A DNA stretch of 64,000 nt from Bombus terrestris (taxonomy: Eukaryota; Arthropoda; Insecta; Hymenoptera; Apidae): positions 5,766,001 to 5,830,000 of the forward strand of contig NC_063273.1 of assembly GCF_910591885.1 (NCBI RefSeq), written 5' to 3'. Of the stretch, positions 38,001 through 50,000 are shown one piece after another (the stretch's first letter is position 1; each line of letters begins with the position of its first letter). The notes beneath the pieces are model-generated. The model was not told the origin of the DNA. It did not search any database and saw nothing but the letters and a program-made list of their open reading frames with translations. The translations under genes were made by a program, and so were the position numbers.

Positions 38001-41000
38001 ATAAAACGCGATGACATTCTATCTTCTATTCGTTCATATTCGTGCATCAGACTCGAAAGTTCGCGTTGTACGCAACGCGTATAACAAAATGGCTGAATTT
38101 TGCCATGTAACTTGGCCGCCCAAACGATAAACCAAAAATTAATCTCTAATTTACGATATTCAAATCGGAGAAACGTTTCCGCGCTTTCCATTGTTGGCGA
38201 TATTAATACGTTTTCTGCTAAACTCCACCCTCTTTTGATCCATTTAACGTTCAAGATTCAATATACCCAAGTTCATCGCTTTCAGTTCAAAGTACCATCA
38301 CTTTGTCTCATAAAAGTTTCCTCTTTTTTCGTCGTCGCTTTTCGCAAGAGGATGGGCGACTTCCCGGTCAAAGCGGTTGCCGTTTTCGAGTCGCGACTGT
38401 CCATTAAAACGCGAGCTTCTCTGACGCAATTAAAGCCAATCTCGCGTTGCTTAATAACGCGAATAATAGAATGTTGCCGCTTTTACGCTCGAAACTGAGC
38501 CATTCGCCTGGGAAGGACAGTCGTTCTGCGAGCTTCCTTGGCTCCTTACGTGACTAACTTCTCGCCCAGTGAATCATTTTCAACTGTGCTGCACTTGGAA
38601 AACGGGCTTTTTACGATTGCACGCTGCTGCGTGTCGCGAATTACTCCGTGAACGTCGAGAACGGTGTATAAACGAATTTACGAGCTTCCTGTGGCTGTCT
38701 TAATTCTCTCTTATGCATCTGAAACACAAAAGAACGAGACTTTGTGCGTTACGGTAACGTTTACACGGACTATCGCAATGACGGCTGTAAAAGCTACAAG
38801 GAAAAGAATAAGTGTCGCCGATAACGACGGTATGACCAAGTTTTGGAAATATTTTTCAAAAGGTGACGACCATGATGAAGCAGAACGTAAAAGTTTATAT
38901 CGGTAAAGAGATAAAAATGAAAATAATATAGGAAAAAGTTTATGAGAAAGAAGTTCAAAGTGTAGGGGAGTAGAGAACAAGTAAGAAAAATTAGGAAGAA
39001 ATGGGGAGAAAATAGAGACGATGGAGAAAGAGAGAAAGGAACAGAACGATGGAGAAAAGGAAGTTTGTCGATAGCCTGGTGAACCAGGGAACTAAAATGA
39101 ATCACAAGCACGGGAAGTGCAGGACGATAGGAAAATAAACTGCATTGGCAGAAAAACTAAAAGGGGAACCACAGTAAGCAGAATTAGCAGAGATCAGATT
39201 GTTACCGGGTAGAATCAAGAAAGAGACGTACGCAAGCTCGAATATTCATAATGCGAACATGAAGTTTCGCGTGTTTCTATTCACGTGTTCTGTTTCTATA
39301 GAGAATATAGGAAAATCCCGGAAAAGTAGAAAACTTGTAAAGTTTCTCTAAAGCAGAGGAAGTGACTTTGAGCATTACCTTACACCGTTACTCAACGCAG
39401 AAGGAAAGAAACGAAAGAAACTCCTCAAGTTCCATAAATCTCAGCTTGCATAACAGTTATTTGGTCTATTGACTGGTAAAAAAATGGCTGATAGAGGAAA
39501 GTTGGCTATAACAATGGGCTTAAAGAACATCAGCCTTCTGGCAGTCGGGATAAAGAGGAAAGCACGAAACATTTATTCATTAATCAGCGGGCAAAAGCCA
39601 GTCGGCGAAAAGGAACGCGTCGGCTGATCAACCGATTTTTCGCGAATATTTCCGCGAATATTTCTGCGGATATCTCCGCGAATATCTCCGCGAATATCTC
39701 TGCGAATATTTCCACGATTGTTTCGTGCGATCGGCTTCCACGTTGCGCGTCTAATAAACACGCAGGGAATATGCACGCGCCCCCGGATCGATATTCAGGT
39801 TTTGTTGTGCAATTAATTATACCTATTAGCGAATCGTACTCTCGTCAATAAACGCGCCAGCACGATCCCGGGCATAATTTAATTTACGATCTAACAACGA
39901 TCCCACCCTGTTACAATTGACACGTTCCGGTAATAAACGCGGTACTGGTTAATGTCGCGCGAAAATTGTCGCACTTTCACGCACAATCGTTAATTCACGC
40001 GTGATTTCCTCGACTCAGGGTGAATTCGCGATAAGGGGAAATTCGGTCGGTCCGTGTCCATAATATGCTTCTTTTTGCTCCGTGTATCAACTTCTTCTTT
40101 TGGAAGGATTTTCAAAATGTCGACGAACGGGTTAAGGTTAATTTGAAACCGACGACATACTAAGTGCGTCACTTATGTTCTTCTCCGATACGAACTAACG
40201 ATAGATTTATAATAAAATCAGGGGAGGTGAGTGTTTCACTTATAGAAATATAAAATTTAAAGAACTTGAAATGTTTATACGATATAAACATTTATTAACA
40301 TAAACTATCGTTTGGTCTTTAATGGTTTAATTTCATTATGAGAAGAAATAGTTGCACTTCTCCAAATAGATTTCATTCACGTTCGAACGTTAAAATATTG
40401 GACGAAAAGGTAGAGCTGTAACATATACATAAAGTTCATATGGCTGAGTCAAAGAGAAGCTGGGGGTCGGAAATCAAAGTATCGGCTACATCGCCGTTTA
40501 CGCGACATTTTCATTTTCGCCAATTATCAGGCGGCCGGGCAATCAATTTGCACGGTGAACGTTCGTTCGCCGGCCCCATGGTGATACGGCCGTACAGAAA
40601 TGTTCCGACGGCCGGTGTGCTGGATGATTCGTTGGCCGTCAATTGATCAGGAACCATCGTCATTAGGCATCGGGCGTTTAACGTGATTAAGTCGCCGAAT
40701 TCGTACGCGATAGCATGCCGTGCCGCTCTTCCCATCCGCAATGAAACGGTAACCGATCAAAAGCTCCGCATTACTTATGGCTGATTGATCGATAGAACAC
40801 TCTCCCTCCTCTCTGTTTCACCCCGCCGCTCGCTACCGCTTCTCTCTCTTTCTCTCTCTCTCTCTTTCTCATATCTACGTCGTCTGTTCCTTACTCTTTC
40901 CCGTTTCCCGTGCCCCCTGCAAGCCTCGCGAAAGCTTTAATTCGACTACGACCACACTCTCGATTCCCAGTCATTACGATCTCGGTCTGGATCGCAAATT

Positions 41001-44000
41001 CAATTCGACCTGCATTTCGCAGTTTCTGTTTGTCGACCGGTTGCGTCGTTTCGCCGTTTTACGCCCACCTGCTGCAGAGTGTTAGTTATGTCCGGTTTAA
41101 AAGCTATCGTAAACCGTGTACACATGGAATCTTCTTAGCTCTGAATTGTCGTAACACCCCTAGTGGCTGGAGCAGAGTAAACTAGGACTTTGGCGGAGGA
41201 GCTGTACTAAAACATTCTGCACTGTAACATTTTTCCCTTGGACTGTAGCAAAGTTGTTGAGACGTACCTAATCTCGTTCTTAGAAGATTTGATTTTAAGA
41301 TACGATGTACAGAGGCTATAAAATGTATTTGAGCGTCTTTTTATCAGGCTCCACATTTCATTTTCGTAGTATCAAATTTTGGTAATCGTATGAAAGTATT
41401 ACCGAATCGTTCGAAAATTACACTATTTTTGAAAGTAAAATTCATCGATTGATTCAGTAGAATCTCAAGATTGTGCATAATTGTGGTATTGCAAAAGTTT
41501 ACTACCAGTCTTGGAAAATATTTAGGAAAATATCAAGTTCCCAGGGAACGGTGCTCGGCGAACCTTCTTATCCTCGTTGGGATGGAAAATTGCAACAGCT
41601 CGCGGATTTCTGAGCTCTCACGCTGATTCGCGGTCGTGCTCCCAGTGACCCAGTAATCGAGGGTCGATATTCACCGGAGCGGGTGTCTAACGGTGTCTAA
41701 TGTTACAAGGAATCGCGTGAACGCCGCCGCGTGTGTCTCCGTTCGAATTGGAGGCTTTCGCGCAACCGAGGGTGGTGTGGGTCGACGACTCGTTAAACGT
41801 CGCGTGATTACGAAGAATCTGTGGATCCCGGCCGATGAAGCAATCAGTCGGTTGAATTTAAAGAAACGTTATCCAGGGGAATTCCTTCGACCGACTGGAT
41901 TCTTCCGAATTATTCGAATTTGAAATTCAAAAAAGAACTCGTTGAGCAAGGAGTGCCAAAAGATCGAGTCCAGTATGGCTATATATGATATTTAAAAGTC
42001 AGAGCTCGGTCTTTGCATCGAGTCGGCATCGAAGAAAGGAGCATTTCCTCAATTAGACGGGACTTTGTTTTACATTACGACTAATCAACATATTCATTGT
42101 TTTATTAAAATCTTAGAGTCTAGAGATAGTCATAGTCTGGAGAGAAATCTTGCTATATTCTTGACATTGCACGAATAGATAGAAGATGGATCGATTCTTA
42201 TTTCGACATCATTTGCCAGCGTAATATCCGGCAAACACGAGAGCTAGCTTTCGTTTCCTCTGCACCCGCCGACACCAGTGAAAACGAGAGCCACTCGACA
42301 ACTTTAAAGCCTCTGACGAACGACTTCCTCAGGTTTTCACCTGAATTTCGTTAATTAACACAAATCAATTGATCCTTTCTGTTTGCTTCGAGATTTACAA
42401 TTATCAGAATCGATTTCTTTTAGTAAACATAATTGGATGATATGAATTGTCGTTAATTTATATAATTTATTAGATTAAAAGCGTACGTGTTGTTTGTACG
42501 TATGTTAATATCGTTCATTGGTATTTTAATTACTCTGAAAGAATGAAAAAGGATAAGCTTCTCAGCGAATTGTTTTTTGAATCAGCTTCGCTCTTTGATT
42601 TCGCTTTTTCTCAGTGGAGATTAGAATACTCTCGGACACGAGTAAATTTAGTACGACTAGATCTGAGTCATCCGCGCGTAATTCTAAAACAGAAAAGCTG
42701 ATGCACGATTTGACCTATTGTACCTGGACGAAAGTTTCTAATGTTTCCGGAAGGCCAAAAAATGGCACAAACTTTTCGATAGAAAAATCCCCAAATTCTC
42801 GTAAAATGTATTTACCGCTTTTCTTTATAAATAAAGAATCTCTGTCGATCTTTCCTTCGACTCAATTTACACGTTTCTCTTCTCTTTCTTTCTTTTTTTC
42901 TGATTTTCTGTTAAACATATTGACTCGTCAACAGCGTGTTTAACTAGAATTATTTCGTAGATAAACGTGTCTGGAGAAAAACAGAATGCAACAGATCACG
43001 GGTTAAACGTTGAACGGACAAAGGTAGCCGGTTATCTTGGCGAAACTTTAAATAGCTTTTTCGCTCGGCTCCGCGGGAGTCGACGACGCCGATAAAAACA
43101 ACCGAGTTTCGCGAAGCTACTGGTTTACTCTTTTAAGGGCCGAGCCAGTTTTCTTCTTATTGGCTCGCCCCTGCGAATTTCGAGATCGTAAATGCAAATA
43201 ACTTACAATCGGAGCATTCGATCGTTATTCGAAAATCGAATTTACAGCTGTGTTCCTTCGCTACGATAATCTTATTCTACAAAACTTTCTTTCGAAGCAT
43301 GAAATAAAGGATCACGAACAAGAAAATTACTCTGTTATTCCGACTACGAAACACAGAACGAATAATTGTCGTGGAAAAATTACTTGTTAATCGAGTAGTC
43401 TTTTAATAAAAATGATTATATCATATTCATCCTTAAAGATGAAATATTTCTACCCAAAAACAAAAACTCTAAGGCTGTATCTATTCGAACCAAGAAACGA
43501 AACTAAATAGGTAACTACACGAGTACACGGTCCGTGTGACCCAAGCACGATCGTGTGAACCGTGAAAGTTAGGAGAAGATCCCGGTAAATTTAGATGCAC
43601 CTCTTCGTTCTTGTTGCTCCTCGTCGTTTCTCATCTTGCACGCGTGCGAACCAGCGCAAAAGGCTTAGGTGGAACGGTTTTTGAGGTCAAGGAAAGCAGC
43701 GTGAACAGGCTGATTCTAGGAGTCCGTTCGATTTTCTAATTTCCGGAAGCGTGTTGGTCAGCCACGCCATGGCGGCTCGTGAACTCATTCATACGGTGAA
43801 CGATGGGCCACGGTTATTCACGGGTATTCCAAGCATTCCTGAATACTTGCAGTGGCTAGAAGTCAGACCACCGACGACCCTATTTACTTGGAGTCCAATT
43901 CCACGCCCGGTCCGTGGTCTACGGATGGGATACGTGACGTCAAAAGAGCCGAATCCTTTAGGTCAGCTCAACGATGAGAATTTCAGACGGTTCCGCAGGA

Positions 44001-47000
44001 AATTCGAAACAGTTTCAATTTTTCAACGCCTGTTCCGCTGATTTTCCGACCTGCAAGCTTTGATTAGTCGACGAACGATGTCGGGATCCTGTGAAACCGT
44101 GTTTCAACTCTTTCTAACAGAAATATTTTCATCGGTGCTTGTTCTTGCTCTTTGAACAGTGACCGCTTTACACGTGGAACTTTCGTATCGACATTTTACG
44201 TTTATTCGATGTGTTAATCATGATGCAGATATTTTCAAGAGCCGTGGAAAATAGATGCACGCTTTTCTGCTGTTCAACGATTTGTTGCAAATACAATTAA
44301 ACTGCATGTGGCCAATTAAAATGCAGATATCCGAGGATAACTTTAGCGATTCGAGATCACGTAGAGCTGTCGAGTTTCGGAGGTTGGATTGCTTGACGCG
44401 AGAGTTTAAGTGAAATAGTCCAACACCGTATTACTTTAATCCTGAAATACTTCAATTCTTCCTCTATCATTCAAATCTTGAGAAATTAAGAAAATCAGAA
44501 AATACACACATGTGTACAAAGTATCCTGTCGAAAAACTAAGCAAGAGTGAAAAGATACAAAAGGTGTGGGACGAGATCCATGAGTGGAAAGTGTTTCTGA
44601 AACTCCGATCGCTGTTAAGCGGATTTACGATGGCACGTGCGGACGTTTCACGAGCACAGTGGAGCAGATAATGACGTTAAGAGGATCCGGGAGCTTGCGG
44701 TGGCCTGACTGCGAGCACCGTTCGGACGAAAAGTATGCGTCGTGCTGGCTGTGCATCCGATAAATTTGCCCGACCTTGCTGGGGTCCCCAGCGGATTTTC
44801 TTGCGCGCCTACAATTCGAAATCGTACTGTTTAGATGGTCGTTGAATATTCACGTGTCCAGTTTAGTGAATCGTATTATCAAGCGTGTTACGTGGAGTTT
44901 ATCTCTTTGATATTCGGCGTGTGTCGCGTGCGGTCACTCCCGATTACACCAGCCACTGGTTACTTGTTGAATATCTATGGCTAATGCGATACGCTGTTGT
45001 CGACGATATGGAATTATTTATTGGTTAACCGCGACAGCTCTTTTCATGGATTTTCGTGTTGGACGGAGCAAGGTAAACGTGACACGTTGTTTGCTATACA
45101 TCACTGGAATTGTTATTATATATTCTGCTGATAGACGACAAAGTAGACTCCATCAATTTGCTATTGTGGTTCTGAATGAAGAGGAGAAAGAAGGGGAGAA
45201 AGAAGGAGAGATGAGGATGTATGAATGAAGGAGAAGAAAAGGAAGATGTGTTTCGTGCTAGAGCTGCTAGTGGACTCATCAATAAAGTAGCACACCAGGC
45301 TCTTAAACGTCGGGTAGTAAAGGTTAGGTCAGAAGAGCTATTTGTATGGAGGGGATTGTTGGACGAGGACTTTGGAAAATTCTCTTGGTGTGAATTGTTT
45401 TGGTAGAGAGTTTAGAAGCTATTATCCTATTGTCTATACGTTTAAAATATATATAGCTGGTAGGCTTAGGTTTACGATATAGATATCTTTTAAAGATGGC
45501 GTTGCAGTTGGTATTTTAGAGATGTTTCAGACTGGAATGTTGATTTGGAAGGGTGAATGTGTAAAATCGTCGCAAATCGATCGGATTCAACGTCGAGGGC
45601 GAATCCATCAGCGGCGTCCTGAAATGAATGCAATCAATCAAACGCGATAGTTGGAGCGTAACGCTGGCTGAATTCTGTTTCAGTTACTTGGAGATATATA
45701 ACGAGAAGGTGAGGGATCTTTTGAAGCCGTCCTCAAGCACGAGCGGATTGAGAGTTCGCGAGCATCCTCGACTCGGCCCTTATGTTCAAGGTACCGCCAA
45801 TCGAACATTCAGTTCGCTTCGAAATCCTACAACTTCGATGATTGTTATCTAAAATAATTGTTGTCACGGAGATTTCCTGCCACTTGACTCGTTTCTTCAG
45901 CATTTGACAATAACCTTTTCTAAGGATATTTATTACTGTCAATTTTATATAATTCAAGTTTTCAATTTCTAACATTTTTCTCTTCGAATGTATGAAACTC
46001 CTTATCACCTGCTCATCTATCCATTCTTTCGTCTTTCAAGTTTCCAAATTTGTAATTCTTCTCAATGTTTTCCATAACAGGACTGACCCATCACGCGGTT
46101 CGCACGCTGGGGTCGTTGATGTCCTATGTGGAGGAGGGAACGAAAGCCCGGAAGACAGCATCGACGTTGCAAAATCCTAGTAGCAGTCGCAGCCACGCTC
46201 TGTTGACGATCGCCGTTGCAGAGGAATCGCAGTGTGTCGGTAACAGCGTCTGTTCGAGGAAGAAAGAGATCTCGCCACGCGGTGGTAGCAAATTACGGTT
46301 GGTCGATCTGGCGGGCAGCGAGAGCGCGGCCACGTGCAGCGGCGTACATCGACTGAAAGTGAGTCACTTCCTAAAAATAATATCGTTGGCGCGAACGAAC
46401 GAACCGATCGATAGAGCTTTTTGAGCAGGTAGAAATCGGAAAGCTACATGATCGGGATTTCCCTTTCGGATGATTCGATCGTATAGGATGCTTTTATCTT
46501 CGACGAATCGGAATTCGATGAATTGAAATGTGGAAAAAGAATCGAATCGTTGAAATAATCTATTTTTTGTTCAGATGGATTCAGGCAATTTAAAATCACT
46601 TTACCAGTGTAAATCTGTTATTTACTTTACTTGAAATATACTCCCGAATTCCTATGCTCATCCTCGTTAATCAAGTCGTGTGAGTTTAAGTACATAAGTC
46701 CAATAAGTGATCAATCTGAACGAAGCTTTACGTAATCAAGATACAGTTCTAGTGGTTTCATCCGACTGATCGTATGAGCAAGAACGAAATAAAAAAGCAG
46801 TGCGTGACACGTGTCTTTGCAGGAGGGCGCGAATATAAACAAGAGTCTAGTGGCTCTAGGGAACGTAATATCAGCCCTTGCGGAGAGAGGCACGACCGGA
46901 AGTGGTTCGGGCAGGAGGTTCATCCCTTATAGAGATTCTTCGCTTACTTGGCTGTTGAAGGACGCACTTGGCGGAAATGCCACTACCATTATGCTCGCCA

Positions 47001-50000
47001 GTAAGTGTCTTCCCTTTGATCTTCCCTTCTTCTGCTCTCACTTTTCCTCACCCTCCCGATATCCATAGCCTTCGAGGTGTCCCTCCTTATATCTCTTTTC
47101 CTCTTACTTCTGCTTCATTCTTCCCCTCGTTCGTTCGTATTTATTTTTATTAGACGCCTCTTCCGTTGTGTATCCAGTTAAACGATGATTTACACGTTGA
47201 ACGAACAGCTTTCTTTCCACTTTGATTCGTCGCTAATCCGTTTATACCGTTCGTTCCAGATTCGCTCCTCCAGATTTCGTCCCGTTCTATTCGAAACGCA
47301 GTTACTGCTCCATTTCACTCCTGTTCCCGAGGCCCGGTCGTACCAGGATCGCGATATTTAATTTGGGAAGACGACTCAGCTTCCAGGACGCGACAAAAAA
47401 AAAAAAAGAGAAAAAAAAAAAAATATTGGCCGACGCTCTCCATCCTCTCCTTATCTTCTCAGTCTCCGTTACCACCCACTCACCCAGTCCTTTCCCACCC
47501 TTGTCACTACTTAACTCCAGCTTTCCATAAATTCCAGTTAATTGCCAGAGGAGAATTATTATCGCGAGCCTCTGATTCATGAAATTATCCCGGCGATACC
47601 GGAGTCCGGACTCGGCCCGGATGGTAATTGGTTTAAATGCTTTTCCAGGCGAGCTAAGGCGCGGAGATTAAAATTCGATAACCGGCGCGAAAGCGTACTG
47701 ACGGGAATCGGTAAATACGAAATCCTTTAAGCTTGTCAAAGTCGCAGTTCCGCACTGCTCTTTGAACGTTTCACTCCTGTTGGCTGACGTTGAAATGTCC
47801 ACTCGATGGAACGAAATGCAACAATTTTAGCGCGTAGATTACTCGTAGATAGACCTATACTATTAAGCTGTCCCAAAAGTTTCTATCGTTTTACGAGGAA
47901 ATAATAAATGTATAACATTTTTTGTTTTATATCATTCTATCGAATTATTATATATTATATATTTCTACTCGTAATAATAGAACAAAATGGATCATGCATA
48001 ATTCAATAAATTAATATAAAATAAAATATATTGTGCACCTATTATTTCCTTATATTATAAAACGAAAGAAACGTTTGGGACAACCTAATACTTGCATACA
48101 TATTATCACGGCACACTTTCACCAGTTACGATCAGTTTTTTGTTTAAAAGAAAGTCAGCGATAAGTCTTTTTCGGTAGTGGCTGGTAGCAACGAAAGTCG
48201 GTATTTTTGTTGAAAAACGAAGTTTCGATAGTAACTCTTGTAAATAGGTCGACCGTAAGTCTTGTAGAATTTGAGTCTTGTAGTTAAATGTGGCATGTAG
48301 AGAAATTACGGTACAGAATGGGAAACTCTTTTTTGCGTGGCCATCCGTACAAAGGGTGAGTTGTACATTAGGACAGACCGAGTCCTTTGTAAATCCGACC
48401 ACAGATCTGGAACGTAGAATAAAATATTCGTTGACCGCGTGCAGCCTGGAAAAAGAGCGCAGATCTCTTGATTTATTTTATAACAAAATACTTTACTGAT
48501 CGAATGGAATCGGAAGAGCGCGACTATTGCCTCGTCATGGATCAACTCTTTATCTCGTCAAACAGTTTCGAGATTCGGTTCTACCCAATTGAAAAATATT
48601 TTTGTTTCGCAATTTTCAGTTTATCGACATGGAAAAATTTCTTTTTTTTTTTGATATTCATACATGACAAGTGCACTGACGGTTGAACCTGAAAAATACC
48701 GATCCCCCTGCTTGTCCGGTCATTGTTTCGCTCTACCACGATTTTCGACCCGCCCTCCGCTAAAGCAACATTTTACTCTTTCTCTTTTCGGTTAAACGGG
48801 CAAATGAGAATTTATCTGGTGAAACAATAACGGTGATCATCTCTTCTTCGAATTATTCCAATATTTCCGGATGACTGGAAATTCATCTAATGCATCCAAC
48901 GTGGTATATAATCGCTGGAATCCAGATGGAAAAACGATCGACTAATTAGCACGGTCGGCTCGATACCACCTAAACGGAAGAATCGGCAAATATTCGTAGG
49001 CCGGCCGCGATGCGTATAATTAATCGTGGCGAAATATTCCAAACCGATGATCATCGACGTCCAATTGAATTGCTAATAGCATTCGGGGCTTATTATCGTG
49101 TCGATGGTGGAGGGGAGAAGGACGTTTAATATTCAGTGTCTGCATTAATGGTTGACCGCGGATATAGTATACGATAGACGTTCGAACGGGCCCTTTTTCT
49201 CCCATGACACCTGATCGAATTTAAAATTCCGTTGAAACGTGACGTTTTTCATTTCGCGCAAGACCTGCCTCGAATGATGGAAAACGGAGGAAAATTTGCC
49301 TACCTCTTTTTTCGAGGGCGTCGCTTTGCGTTTCAGACCAACGGCTAAAACAAATTTATTCGATCGATTCCACCCTGAAATTCGATTAATCGTTGTTGCA
49401 ACGGATTGGAAGATAAGGGAAAACAATTTTTGATGAAATTTTACCTCGTGGGATTAGTCGCTGCGATTAATTATAAGGGAAAAATAGCGAGGTATTATAC
49501 GGTGGCAAATCAAAAAGTCGACGGTAGATGAATGAACACGTACGCGATGGTGTACAGGTGTTGATTACAGCGAGCTTTATCTTCTGTGCTTGGTTTTTAG
49601 CGATCTCGCCAGCAAGCGGAAGTTACAACGAGACCGCGCACACGCTGCGATTCGCGCAGAGAGCTCAAAGCGTGGTCAATCGGCCGGTGGTCAACGAGGA
49701 TCCCGTGGCGAGAATCATCCGCGAGTTGAGAGCTGAGGTGGCCCGATTAAAGTCTTTATTGTTAGAAAAGGCAAGTCGAATTTATAACGTACGATAAATG
49801 AAAAATTGCGAGGTGATTTGAAAGATTCGAATACATATTGGAGACGCATTTTTCTTGGAATCATTTTGTTTATAGCCATAGAATATTTTGAGAAAAGTTT
49901 GATGGAGGAAAGATTGGACATCCTGACGGTGAATTTTTCAAAGCACTCTCACGCATCTCGTAGTTGATCGTACATCTGAAAATTCATCGGAACTGATTTT

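Larger units (their letters stand above)
33891..45683 (+). other. Kinesin intron 3 (11.8 kb), splitting the motor domain
   Basis: Runs from the GTAACC donor after ...NYGVSV to a CTGTTTCAG acceptor before YLEIYNEKVRDLL. The interior has mixed composition with CpG-richer patches. It holds a 12-bp minisatellite (39638-39721), a pyrimidine microsatellite (40839-40869) and many unsupported open frames up to about 160 codons. I looked for nested genes on both strands and found none that I would defend. Confidence 0.75.
47001..49600 (+). other. Kinesin intron 6 (2.6 kb)
   Basis: Joins GCCA|GTAAGT to TTTTTAG|CGATCTC and interrupts the motor between ...TTIML and the ISPASGSYNET strand. It contains an A-rich tract and a mariner-type MITE, listed separately. 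No nested gene is seen. Confidence 0.8.

Noticed and set aside
43751..44041. Possible nested gene starting MAARELIHTV in kinesin intron 3
   Set aside because: The codon pattern looks plausible over a short stretch, but no splice partner or family was recognised and it ends without structure. Kept as unsupported.
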